From: Candidatus Fimenecus excrementigallinarum
Lineage (GTDB): Bacteria; Bacillota; Clostridia; Oscillospirales; Acutalibacteraceae
Direction: 5' to 3'
DNA: 64,000 nt
Assembly: GCA_018714805.1 (NCBI GenBank)
Contig: DVMW01000026.1
Span: 17,952-81,951, forward strand
Below are positions 29,265 through 37,468 of the stretch, in pieces. Positions within the stretch are counted from its first letter, which is position 1. Each line of letters begins with the position of its first letter. The position numbers and the translations under genes were made by a program. The notes beneath the pieces were generated by a model that was not told where the DNA came from, made no database searches, and saw nothing but the letters and a program-made list of their open reading frames with translations.

Positions 29265-29759
29265 TTGTTCGGCTTACGGCATAAAGCCGGGGATTTTTTA
29301 CAGCTTTTGCAAAACGGGCAGCCGTTTGCGGCCGCCTATTTGCGGGGTGCGGCGGCGGGCGGGCGCATTTTGTTTTACCCGGCCGCAGACGCCGGCGTGC
29401 TCGTGGTTTGCAGCGTCCGCGGGCTGCCCGCAAACGGGCGGTACGCGCTTTGGCTGCAGCAAATCGGCCGGCCGCCCTGCGACGCGGGACTGCCCGTGCT
29501 GTTTGCCGGGCGGGACGGGAACGCCTGGTGCGCCGCCGTCACGGACGGCCTGAAGCCCGCCGCGCTTTTGGACGCGTGCATAACGCTCTGCGCCGAAGAA
29601 AAGCGCCCGGCGGCCTTGCCGGGCGCGAAGGGTACGCTTGCCGGCGGGACGGTCGTACGGACCCGGCTCCCGCGCGCTTACAGCTCCTTGCGGTATTTCA
29701 GCGGCGACATCCCGTACAGCTTTTTGAACGCCTTGGAAAACACAAGCGGGTCGCGGTAG
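29265..29759 (+). CDS. Degenerate SodC-like (Cu/Zn superoxide dismutase fold) protein, metal ligands lost
   Basis: VVCSVRGLPANGRYALWLQQIG...DAGLPVLFAGRDGNAWCAAVTDGLKPAALLDACITLC...GAKGTLAGGTVVR follows the SodC-like layout; candidate TTG 29265 or GTG 29256; 3' end overlaps the AraC gene convergently. Confidence 0.5.
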   Translation: MFGLRHKAGDFLQLLQNGQPFAAAYLRGAAAGGRILFYPAADAGVLVVCSVRGLPANGRYALWLQQIGRPPCDAGLPVLFAGRDGNAWCAAVTDGLKPAALLDACITLCAEEKRPAALPGAKGTLAGGTVVRTRLPRAYSSLRYFSGDIPYSFLNALENTSGSR

Positions 29760-30523
29760 CCGCAGGAATAGGAAATATCCTCAATGGAATAGCTCGTCGC
29801 GCGCAAAAGCTCGCACGCGCGCTCCAGCCGGAAGTTGCTCAGATATTTCTGCGGGGAAAGTCCCAGATGCTCCTGGAACAGCGTAAACAGATAGCTGCGG
29901 TTCAGCCCGACGTATTCGGACACATCGGAAACGTTGATGCCGTTGGAATAATTGTCGCGGATATAGGCGATGGCCTTTTTGATGTAATAATTCTGACGGC
30001 CGCTTTCCTCCGCCTTGCGGCCGCGGCCGGTGACCTCGCCGCACAAAACGGAAAAGAACCGGCAGAAAAGCCCCTGCAGGGCAAATTCATTTTCCAGCCC
30101 CGGGTGGTTGCATTTGAGCATCTCGGTCACAATCTGCTTGAGCGCGAACCCGTTGCGCACGCGGAATATCGGCTTTTTTGCCCCGAGCAGCTTCATTTCG
30201 CGCAGGTATTCGTCCGCCTGTTCGCCGTCAAAGCCGACCCACAGATACGTCCACGGGTCCTCCGTGTCCGCGCGCAGGCGCACGCGCACGCCGGGGCTTA
30301 CAAGGAACGCCTCCCCGTGGGAAACCGGGTACTGGCGGTCCTCCAGCGTATAGGTCCCGCTGCCTGTCAGCACATAATACAGCGCATACCGGTCCCGGAC
30401 GGCCGGGCCGACGTTTTGGCCGGCGTCACTTTCTTCATATCCGCAGTTGCAAAACCGGAAATCCCGAAATTTGACGCCGGCGGATTCAATTTGCCATACG
30501 TTTTCCAAAGACGGTTCCCTCAT
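29678..30523 (-). CDS. AraC family transcriptional regulator
   Basis: AraC-binding cupin region plus two HTH (INVSDVSEYVGLNRSYLFTLFQEHLGLSPQKYLSNFRLERACELL; SIEDISYSCGYRDPLVFSKAFKKLYGMSPLKYR). Confidence 0.93.
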   Translation of the reverse strand: MREPSLENVWQIESAGVKFRDFRFCNCGYEESDAGQNVGPAVRDRYALYYVLTGSGTYTLEDRQYPVSHGEAFLVSPGVRVRLRADTEDPWTYLWVGFDGEQADEYLREMKLLGAKKPIFRVRNGFALKQIVTEMLKCNHPGLENEFALQGLFCRFFSVLCGEVTGRGRKAEESGRQNYYIKKAIAYIRDNYSNGINVSDVSEYVGLNRSYLFTLFQEHLGLSPQKYLSNFRLERACELLRATSYSIEDISYSCGYRDPLVFSKAFKKLYGMSPLKYRKEL

Positions 30524-30616
30524 TTTCCCTGCAAATTGGCCAAACTGCTTTTGTGAAATAATAGTTTAGCATATTCTGAAAAAAATAGCAAGTTTTGCAA
30601 ACCGGCGCACCAAAGC

Positions 30617-30647
30617 AAAAACGGGCGGTCAGCTGGCCGCCCGTTTT
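30617..30647 (-). terminator. Intrinsic terminator of the transporter gene
   Basis: AAAACGGGCGG-TCAGCTGG-CCGCCCGTTTTTT hairpin just beyond the stop. Confidence 0.75.
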
Positions 30648-30660
30648 TTGGCTACGGTTA

Positions 30661-33096
30661 TTAATCCTTGTTCTTTTTCTGCGATTTCTTCTGCGCTTTT
30701 TCGGCGGCGCGCTTCGCTTTAAGCTCGGCGGCGTACGCCTTTTCTTCCTGCTTTTTACGCTCCGCTTCCGCCGCCGCAAGCGCCATCGCCTCTTCGTGGC
30801 GGGCCTTTGCGTCGTCGTACATCGCGGCAATCTCCTCAAAGCGGCTGTAATTTTCCGCCTGGGTCAAAAGCTTTTTCGCATCGATATAGGGCTTCGCAGC
30901 GCGGGTGTACAGCGCGTTTTCGTCGCCGGCCTTTTTGATTTCGGCCTCCACGACGCGCTTGTCGGCCTTCGTGGCCTTGATTTCCGCCTTTAAGGACTCG
31001 ACCTTTCTCGGGTTCTTTTCCTTTTTCGCGGCGTAGTACGCGCTGTACAGCGATTCTATCTTCGCGTTCAGCTCGTCCTCACGCGCAAACAGGCCGTCGA
31101 ACACGGAAACGTCGAATTCCTGAATCCCGTTCGGGAACTTGCGCAGCGCGGTGCGGCGGGCAAAGGCGGCGTCGCGCGCACGCTGGATTTCGGCCTTGCG
31201 GTACGCCTTTTCCTTTTCGGTGCCCTTCGGCAGCGCCTTGGCGCGGGCAACGGCCTGCGGGTCATAGTTGTAGATGAAATCGTAGCCCATCTCAACCGCC
31301 TTGCGCGCTTCTTCAAGCTGCGCCTGCCCTTCGACCGTGTTGAAGCGGTTCATTTCGTCCATCACGATTTTGGAGGATTCAATCGTCCGGTTATATTCCA
31401 CCGCGGCGAACCAGGCCTTTCGGGCGGCCTTCTTTTCCGCGCGGCTCTTGGCCTGCTTAATCCCCGCCTTGCTGACGCTCTTCGGCTCGGCGACGGAATA
31501 GGTCTCCGCCTCGCGGATGGTGTCAATCGCCTCTACGATGTCCTTATCCTGCAAAACGCCGTTGCCGTAGTCCTCGAACATCGCGCGGATTTTCAGGACC
31601 TTAATCATGCCGCTCTGCTTGGTTTCAGACAAATCGTAGAAGAAGTACGGAATCACGTTCATGAACGCGCCGACGACCGACAGCAGGATGAGGACAAGCA
31701 TGATGTTGTCGAAAATCTCATCCACATACAGAACATTGTACATGTTCGTAAGGTCCAGTTCCGGTTTGTTCGCGTTTTTAATAATCTCCGGCAGGTTGGC
31801 CGCAAGCGTTTCCTCGTTGATGCCCATTTTGTTGTAGACAAACGGAATCACGCTGCTCGTCGCCATCGTGACAATCTGCCCGATAAGGCCCACCGTCGAG
31901 AACATACCGTCGATGCGCTCGCCGGTCACATACTGCTGGTAGTCGCGGATATCCGCGTCAATGGAGGGCGTCAGGATGTGCGCAAACGCGCCGACAACGC
32001 CGTTGGCCCACAGGCAGATAAGCACCACCCAAATCATGTGCGCCGGTTCCGCCGCAATGACGGGATACATGGCGGCAATAAAGATGATGTTTAAGAAGTT
32101 CGTAACGACCAGCACGCGCTTTTTGCCGTACCGGCGAATGGCGAAGGGCGCCGCAAGCATCCCCCAGAAGGACGCGTTGCCGTAAATCAGCCCGATGATG
32201 GTAAATTCCGGCGCGGTAGCCGCGTGCTTATATTCGTACAGCCAGTTGAGGATAACTGCGTAGGAGCTTTCCAAAAAGCCAATCCAGCCGGCGAGCGAGA
32301 TAATCCAGAAATACTTGTTTTTGGCGACGGCGCGCAGCGCGTCGATGAATTTAATCTGGATAACGTGGGTTTTCGCCTGGACGATTTTTTCCTGCGTGTT
32401 GGCGTAGACGACAATCGACATCAGCAAGCCGACAATCGCCATGGGCGGGTACGCAATGCGGTACAGGCGCATATTCGTCAGGCTGCCGCCCGTGATTGCC
32501 TGGGCCAAGAGCGGCATAATCGCCGTTGCAATCGAGGGCGCGATGGAGTACACAATGGACTTGAACGCGCCGACGTCCGCACGCTCCTGCGTGTTCGGCG
32601 AAAGGACCTTAATCAGGTTCTCGTACGCTTCATAAAAGAACTGGTAGAAGAACTGGAAGCCGATGTTGAAAAACAGGATGATGGCAGCCTGCACAACCTG
32701 GCTTTCAATCTTTTCGTACGGCACCCAGACCATGCCGATGGCCAGGATTGCCGTCGGGATGCCCATGGAGATAAGGTACGGGCGGTATTTGCCCTTTTTG
32801 TTGCGGACATTGTCGATGATGTAGGCGCGAATCGCCGTGCACGGGAAGCCGGCGATAATCGCAATCACGTAAATGACATACATCAGCCGGGCGTCCAAAC
32901 CGATGGCGCTGCCGATGATGAAGTTGTTTACCGACAAAAACAGCTGCTGGACAACATACATCAGGAAGTAAGCGCCGATGCCGCCAAAAGCATACGCGCT
33001 GATTTCCTTATACGGCATGTACTTGCCCAAGGGCGGCGTTTTCCAGTAAGTCGGGACCTTTTGTGCAAAGTCCTTGACTTTTGCAACGATTTCCAT
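30661..33096 (-). CDS. MFS/GPH-type sugar:cation symporter with ~300-aa charged cytoplasmic C-terminal extension
   Basis: 12-TM-like N-terminal ~500 aa with DNVRNKKGKYRPYLISMGIP (GPH-like loop); C-terminus rich in K/E/A, heptad-like, no TM. Confidence 0.8.
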   Translation of the reverse strand: MEIVAKVKDFAQKVPTYWKTPPLGKYMPYKEISAYAFGGIGAYFLMYVVQQLFLSVNNFIIGSAIGLDARLMYVIYVIAIIAGFPCTAIRAYIIDNVRNKKGKYRPYLISMGIPTAILAIGMVWVPYEKIESQVVQAAIILFFNIGFQFFYQFFYEAYENLIKVLSPNTQERADVGAFKSIVYSIAPSIATAIMPLLAQAITGGSLTNMRLYRIAYPPMAIVGLLMSIVVYANTQEKIVQAKTHVIQIKFIDALRAVAKNKYFWIISLAGWIGFLESSYAVILNWLYEYKHAATAPEFTIIGLIYGNASFWGMLAAPFAIRRYGKKRVLVVTNFLNIIFIAAMYPVIAAEPAHMIWVVLICLWANGVVGAFAHILTPSIDADIRDYQQYVTGERIDGMFSTVGLIGQIVTMATSSVIPFVYNKMGINEETLAANLPEIIKNANKPELDLTNMYNVLYVDEIFDNIMLVLILLSVVGAFMNVIPYFFYDLSETKQSGMIKVLKIRAMFEDYGNGVLQDKDIVEAIDTIREAETYSVAEPKSVSKAGIKQAKSRAEKKAARKAWFAAVEYNRTIESSKIVMDEMNRFNTVEGQAQLEEARKAVEMGYDFIYNYDPQAVARAKALPKGTEKEKAYRKAEIQRARDAAFARRTALRKFPNGIQEFDVSVFDGLFAREDELNAKIESLYSAYYAAKKEKNPRKVESLKAEIKATKADKRVVEAEIKKAGDENALYTRAAKPYIDAKKLLTQAENYSRFEEIAAMYDDAKARHEEAMALAAAEAERKKQEEKAYAAELKAKRAAEKAQKKSQKKNKD

Positions 33097-33336
33097 TCTG
33101 ATAAGCCTCCTGCGGATTCAGTAACGTTCTGATTGTAACACCCCGGTTCGTTTTTTTCAACAGAAAAAAATCGGTTTCCCGTCTGTTTGCAGACAAAACG
33201 CAAAGAATCGTGAAAAGCAACAAAAAATCCTGTTAAAATTTTGTGAACTTGCCCCCTTGCTTTTTGTGAAAAAATGTGTACAGTGCCTGTTTTTCGCCTT
33301 TCAAAAAACAGATCGCCGCCTTCCGGCAGATAAAAA

Positions 33337-33360
33337 TTCCCCGCGCACAAGCGCGGGGAA
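33337..33360 (-). terminator. Intrinsic terminator downstream of the GNAT gene
   Basis: Perfect 10-bp stem TTCCCCGCGC-ACAA-GCGCGGGGAA followed by AT-rich sequence on the minus strand. Confidence 0.7.
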
Positions 33361-33373
33361 AACAGACCGATTT

Positions 33374-33796
33374 TTATAAAGGCATTTCCATGTCCCGGTG
33401 CGGGATGCGGCCGTCGGGATATTCCTCGCCGTAGGCCCGGAAGCCGAACTTCTCATAAAACGGCACGGCGTAGGACTGGGCGCTGACATAGGCGCGCCCA
33501 GCGCCCAGCGCCCTTGCGCGCGCAAGCAGCGCCTCTACTACGGCGGCGCCGAGGCGCCGCCCGCGGTACGGCTTTAAAACCGCGATGCGGCCGAGCTTTG
33601 CGGTCGTGCCGTCGAACAGGAGCCGGCCGGCCGCGACGGGCGTCTCGCCGTCGAAAATCGCAAGGTGGGGGCAGGTTTTGTCCGCCTCGTCAAACTCCTC
33701 TTCGGGCAGATACCCCTGCTCGTCTATAAACACCGTGCGGCGCACCGCCGCCGAGGGCGCATAGTCCTCGCCGCCCTCAAACCAGACGGTCGTCAT
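33374..33796 (-). CDS. GNAT family N-acetyltransferase
   Basis: VRRTVFIDEQGYLPEEEFDE; KLGRIAVLKPYRGRRLGAAVVEALL; YEKFGFRAYGEEY. Confidence 0.9.
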   Translation of the reverse strand: MTTVWFEGGEDYAPSAAVRRTVFIDEQGYLPEEEFDEADKTCPHLAIFDGETPVAAGRLLFDGTTAKLGRIAVLKPYRGRRLGAAVVEALLARARALGAGRAYVSAQSYAVPFYEKFGFRAYGEEYPDGRIPHRDMEMPL

Positions 33797-36700
33797 TCCG
33801 CCTCTCCCCCGTCCACCGGCATTACCGCGAAACGGAATGCAATGGAATCGCGGAACGTAAAGCGGTAGCGTTCGAGTGCATCCGGCCCGCAGGCGTTCGA
33901 GCCCGCGCCGCGCATAAAGCCGTCCACCGATAGGAAGGTCGTGTGCTGGCTGCGCAGGTCCTCGCGGTGCTTCGCCTCGCACAAAAGCGCCTGGGTGTAG
34001 TCGTGTACGCTGAAGCTGAATTTCGGCAGACCCAGCACCGCGAGCCCGACGCCGTTTTTGTCGGTCAGCACAACGCGCTTCGTGCCGCCGTGGTTGCCGT
34101 TGTCCTGCGGCTTGAGGTAGTTTTCGTGCATCTCGCGCACCGTGCTGCGGTAAAGCCCGATTGGCGACTGCAAATTGAAGTCGCACATATTCTCATACGG
34201 CCCGCGCCCGTAATATTCGACCGCGCAGAACGCCGCGGGCAATTCGACCGTCACGCCGAAGCGCGGCAGGTCCTTGCCGCCGAACGCGGTGCGCTTCAGC
34301 TTTGCCGAAACGGCAAGGACCGCGCCCGGGTAAACGGAATAGGTCATTTCGCAGGTGTACCACGGCAGCTTGCCGCAGACGAGCTTGTATTTCGCCTGTA
34401 CCTGCACGCAGTCGCCCGCTTCCTTCGCATCCATGGCGACGAACACCGGTTTTACAAGCGGCAGCTTTTTGCGGTTCCACTTGGGTGTCCAGGCATAGGC
34501 GTCGTTGTCGATGGGCGCGCGGTAGATGTTCGGCACAAAGCCGCACACGCCGCCCGCGGGCGTCGTGTTGATGCGTTCGGTCCCGTTTGCAAAAAGGCTC
34601 TCGAGCGCGCCGGTCTCGCGGCTGAACACCACGCGGAAGCCCTCGCCCGTCACAACGCAGCGCGCCTTGTCCTTTTCCAGCGAAACGGGGGCGCTTTTCC
34701 CGGCGGGCAGCGCGTTCGGCACGTCGTTTAAGACGAACTGCTCGTGCGCCACTTCCTCGCCGCTTTCCCGGTCGACATAGGTCATGTTGAGCAGCACATC
34801 CGCGTCCCTGCGCACCGTGTCGACAGGGAATTCCAGCTTCTGCTCGCCGAGAGGCGGGACATTCGTCCGCACCGTCCCGCCGCTTGCCGGGACGCCGTTT
34901 TCCAAAAGCTCCCAGCGAACGTCGATATAGTCCGAAGCGCGGAACCGGTTGGTGTTTTGGAACACGTAGGTCTTTTCATCCGCCTGCCGCGCGCGCAGGG
35001 GGCGGTAAACCTCTTTCATCTCCCGCGCGCCGGTGTGCGGCGTGCGGTCGGGGTAAAACAGGCCGTCCACGCAGAAGTTGCCGTCGTGCAGCGTTTCGCC
35101 GTGGTCGCCGCCGTAGGTGTATTCGTTTTTATATTTCGGGTCGTTTGCCTCGTGGTGCACGGCATGGTCGCACCACTCCCAGATGCAGCCGCCCATGAGC
35201 TTGTCGCTCGAATAAAACGTCTGCCAGTAATCCTCCAGGCTGCCGGGGCCGACGCCCATAGCGTGGGCGTATTCGCACAGGAAAAACGGCTTGCCGTTGT
35301 ATTCGCTGCCGCGCACGCCGTCGCGGGTCTTTTCCACATGGGCGATGTCCGTATACATTTCGGAAATGACGTCGTAGCCCTTGCGCTTGGTGCGGATGAC
35401 GCCCTCATAATGCACCGGGATTTCGGGGCAGACCTCCTTCAAATACCGATAGCAGGCGTCCTGGTTCGCGTAGCCGCCGGACTCGTTGCCCAAAGACCAC
35501 ATTGTGACGCACGGGTGGTTGCGGTCGCGCAGGTACATCCGCTGCACGCGGTCGAGGTAGCGCGGCTCCCACGCGGGGTCGTGGCTTATCAGGTTCGGCT
35601 TATAGAGCTTGTGCGGGCCCACCGAGCCCGTGCCGTGCGTTTCGATGTCCGCCTCGTCCACCACATAAAAGCCCATCTCGTCGGCCAGGGACAGCAGCAT
35701 CGGGTCGGGCGGATAGTGCGAGGTGCGGATGGCGTTGACGTTGTACTGCTTCATCAAGCGCAGGTCTTTTTCGATGTCCGCCGCCGTCATGACATAGCCC
35801 GTAACCGGGTTGCTGTCGTGGTGGTTGACGCCCTTGAACTTGATATGTACGCCGTTGAACTTGAACACGTCGCCGTCTATGGCGACGGTTTTAAAGCCCG
35901 TCTTGCTGCGCACGACACAGAGCGTCTGCCCGTCCTTTTTGAGCGTCAGGAGAAGCGTGTAGGTCTTCGGCAGCTCCGCGCTCCACGCCTGCACGCACAG
36001 CGCGGCAAAGTCGAACTGCATCTTGGGGAATACGGGCTTTTCCTCCTTGGCGAGCGCCTCGTCCCCGTCTAAAAGCTCGGCCTCCAGCGTGCAGCCCGCC
36101 GCCGCGCCGGCAATTTCCGCCGACACGCGCAGGTCGTATTTGCCGTCCGCCGCCGCCTTCGTCCTGACTTCGAAATCGTTCAGGAAGGTTTCGTCGAGCT
36201 CGTAAAGCAGCACGTCGCGGAAAATACCGGTTTCGCGGAACATATCCTGGCACTCGAGATACGTCCCCGTGCACCAGCGGTGCACGACGCAAAGCAGCTC
36301 GTTCTCCCCTTCGCGCACATAGGGGTTCAAATCGAACTCCGCGGTGTTGTGCGCGCACTCGGTATAGCCGACGGTCTGGCCGTTGAGATAGACGTCTAAG
36401 CACGGCGCCACGCCCAAAAAGCTCAGGATATAGGTTTTGGAAAGGTCCTCGACCGAAAAGGTCGTGCGGTACACGCCCACCGCCATCTCCTCGGGCAGCT
36501 CCGGCGGCATTAAGTGGAATTCGTACCGGGAATTGAGGTAGACCGGCTCGCGGTAGCCCGTGCGCTGCCAGGTCGAGGGCACCTGCACGCGGTCGAACTG
36601 CACGCGCTCGGTGTCAAAATCCTTCGGCACAAGCGCGGTCTTGTCGTAATACTTAAAGTCCCATTCCCCGGAAAGCACGCGCACCATGTCGCTGCGGTAG

Positions 36701-36834
36701 CGCTCGGTCAGGCAGGTCTCGCGGCACAGCGCGGCCCGGTCGCGGTACGGGATGAAGTACGCGCGCGCCGGGCGTTTGCCCGCCTCGAGCACGTCAAAAC
36801 GGCGGTAATTCTCTTTGTTGAGCGTGTATTGCAT
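33793..36834 (-). CDS. lacZ: Beta-galactosidase (glycoside hydrolase family 2, LacZ type)
   Basis: GVNHHDSNPVTGYVM, NAIRTSHYPP, WSLGNESGGY (acid/base Glu), ICEYAHAMG-like FLCEYAHAMGVGPGSLEDYW (nucleophile region). Confidence 0.96.
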   Translation of the reverse strand: MQYTLNKENYRRFDVLEAGKRPARAYFIPYRDRAALCRETCLTERYRSDMVRVLSGEWDFKYYDKTALVPKDFDTERVQFDRVQVPSTWQRTGYREPVYLNSRYEFHLMPPELPEEMAVGVYRTTFSVEDLSKTYILSFLGVAPCLDVYLNGQTVGYTECAHNTAEFDLNPYVREGENELLCVVHRWCTGTYLECQDMFRETGIFRDVLLYELDETFLNDFEVRTKAAADGKYDLRVSAEIAGAAAGCTLEAELLDGDEALAKEEKPVFPKMQFDFAALCVQAWSAELPKTYTLLLTLKKDGQTLCVVRSKTGFKTVAIDGDVFKFNGVHIKFKGVNHHDSNPVTGYVMTAADIEKDLRLMKQYNVNAIRTSHYPPDPMLLSLADEMGFYVVDEADIETHGTGSVGPHKLYKPNLISHDPAWEPRYLDRVQRMYLRDRNHPCVTMWSLGNESGGYANQDACYRYLKEVCPEIPVHYEGVIRTKRKGYDVISEMYTDIAHVEKTRDGVRGSEYNGKPFFLCEYAHAMGVGPGSLEDYWQTFYSSDKLMGGCIWEWCDHAVHHEANDPKYKNEYTYGGDHGETLHDGNFCVDGLFYPDRTPHTGAREMKEVYRPLRARQADEKTYVFQNTNRFRASDYIDVRWELLENGVPASGGTVRTNVPPLGEQKLEFPVDTVRRDADVLLNMTYVDRESGEEVAHEQFVLNDVPNALPAGKSAPVSLEKDKARCVVTGEGFRVVFSRETGALESLFANGTERINTTPAGGVCGFVPNIYRAPIDNDAYAWTPKWNRKKLPLVKPVFVAMDAKEAGDCVQVQAKYKLVCGKLPWYTCEMTYSVYPGAVLAVSAKLKRTAFGGKDLPRFGVTVELPAAFCAVEYYGRGPYENMCDFNLQSPIGLYRSTVREMHENYLKPQDNGNHGGTKRVVLTDKNGVGLAVLGLPKFSFSVHDYTQALLCEAKHREDLRSQHTTFLSVDGFMRGAGSNACGPDALERYRFTFRDSIAFRFAVMPVDGGEAE

Positions 36835-36934
36835 ACGCGGTTCCCCTTTACACGGCAAGATATGCCAAGCTGTCCCCATGGTAGCATATTTCCGGGCTTT
36901 TGGCAATTGCCTTTGCAAAAAAAGGCAAAGAAAA

Positions 36935-36957
36935 ACCGCCCCAAAATGAGGGGCGGT
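36935..36957 (-). terminator. Intrinsic terminator downstream of the DNA glycosylase gene
   Basis: ACCGCCCC-AAAATGA-GGGGCGGT followed by TTTTTC on the minus strand. Confidence 0.75.
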
Positions 36958-36962
36958 AGGCT

Positions 36963-37466
36963 TTAGCCGGTTTCCTCTGCCAGCACGCGCCAGGCCGAAA
37001 CCAGCTTCTCGAAGCTCCACGCGGCGTTTGCGGGGCTTGTAGAGGGCAGGTACTGCGCGGGCAGCCGCGTTTTTGGCAGCTGGTGCCGTTCGTAAAGAGC
37101 GTACGCCGTTTTCCCGTTCGTAAACACGCGGGAAATGGGCGCGGCAAGAAAAATCGGCGACAGGTCGTTGGGCGCCGCGCCGCCAATGCTCGCGTCCGAG
37201 GACCCCTCGACCGTACACGACCCGACCACGTCCCACAGCGCCAGGTGATGCGCCAGAACAAGCGCACGCTTTTCCGCGATTGTCTGCGGCGCCGACTCCG
37301 AAAACACCGCGGCAAGCACGCGCCAGAAGCGGTTTTGCGGATGGCCGTAGAAAAACTGCTGTTCGCGCGATTTGACCGACGGGAAGCTGCCCAGAATCAG
37401 CGTCCGGCTGTTTTCGTCAAACAGCGCGGGGAACGGGTGATAAAGCCGTTCCCCGCTTTTTGCCAT
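36963..37466 (-). CDS. DNA-deoxyinosine glycosylase / uracil-DNA glycosylase superfamily
   Basis: RTLILGSFPSVKSREQQFFYGHPQNRFWRVLAAVF; SSDASI; LPSTSPANAAW; alternative ATG at 37472. Confidence 0.85.
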   Translation of the reverse strand: MAKSGERLYHPFPALFDENSRTLILGSFPSVKSREQQFFYGHPQNRFWRVLAAVFSESAPQTIAEKRALVLAHHLALWDVVGSCTVEGSSDASIGGAAPNDLSPIFLAAPISRVFTNGKTAYALYERHQLPKTRLPAQYLPSTSPANAAWSFEKLVSAWRVLAEETG

Positions 37467-37468
37467 GC

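Noticed and set aside
34744-36072. 442-aa + strand ORF inside lacZ
   Set aside because: Antisense shadow of a well-supported beta-galactosidase.
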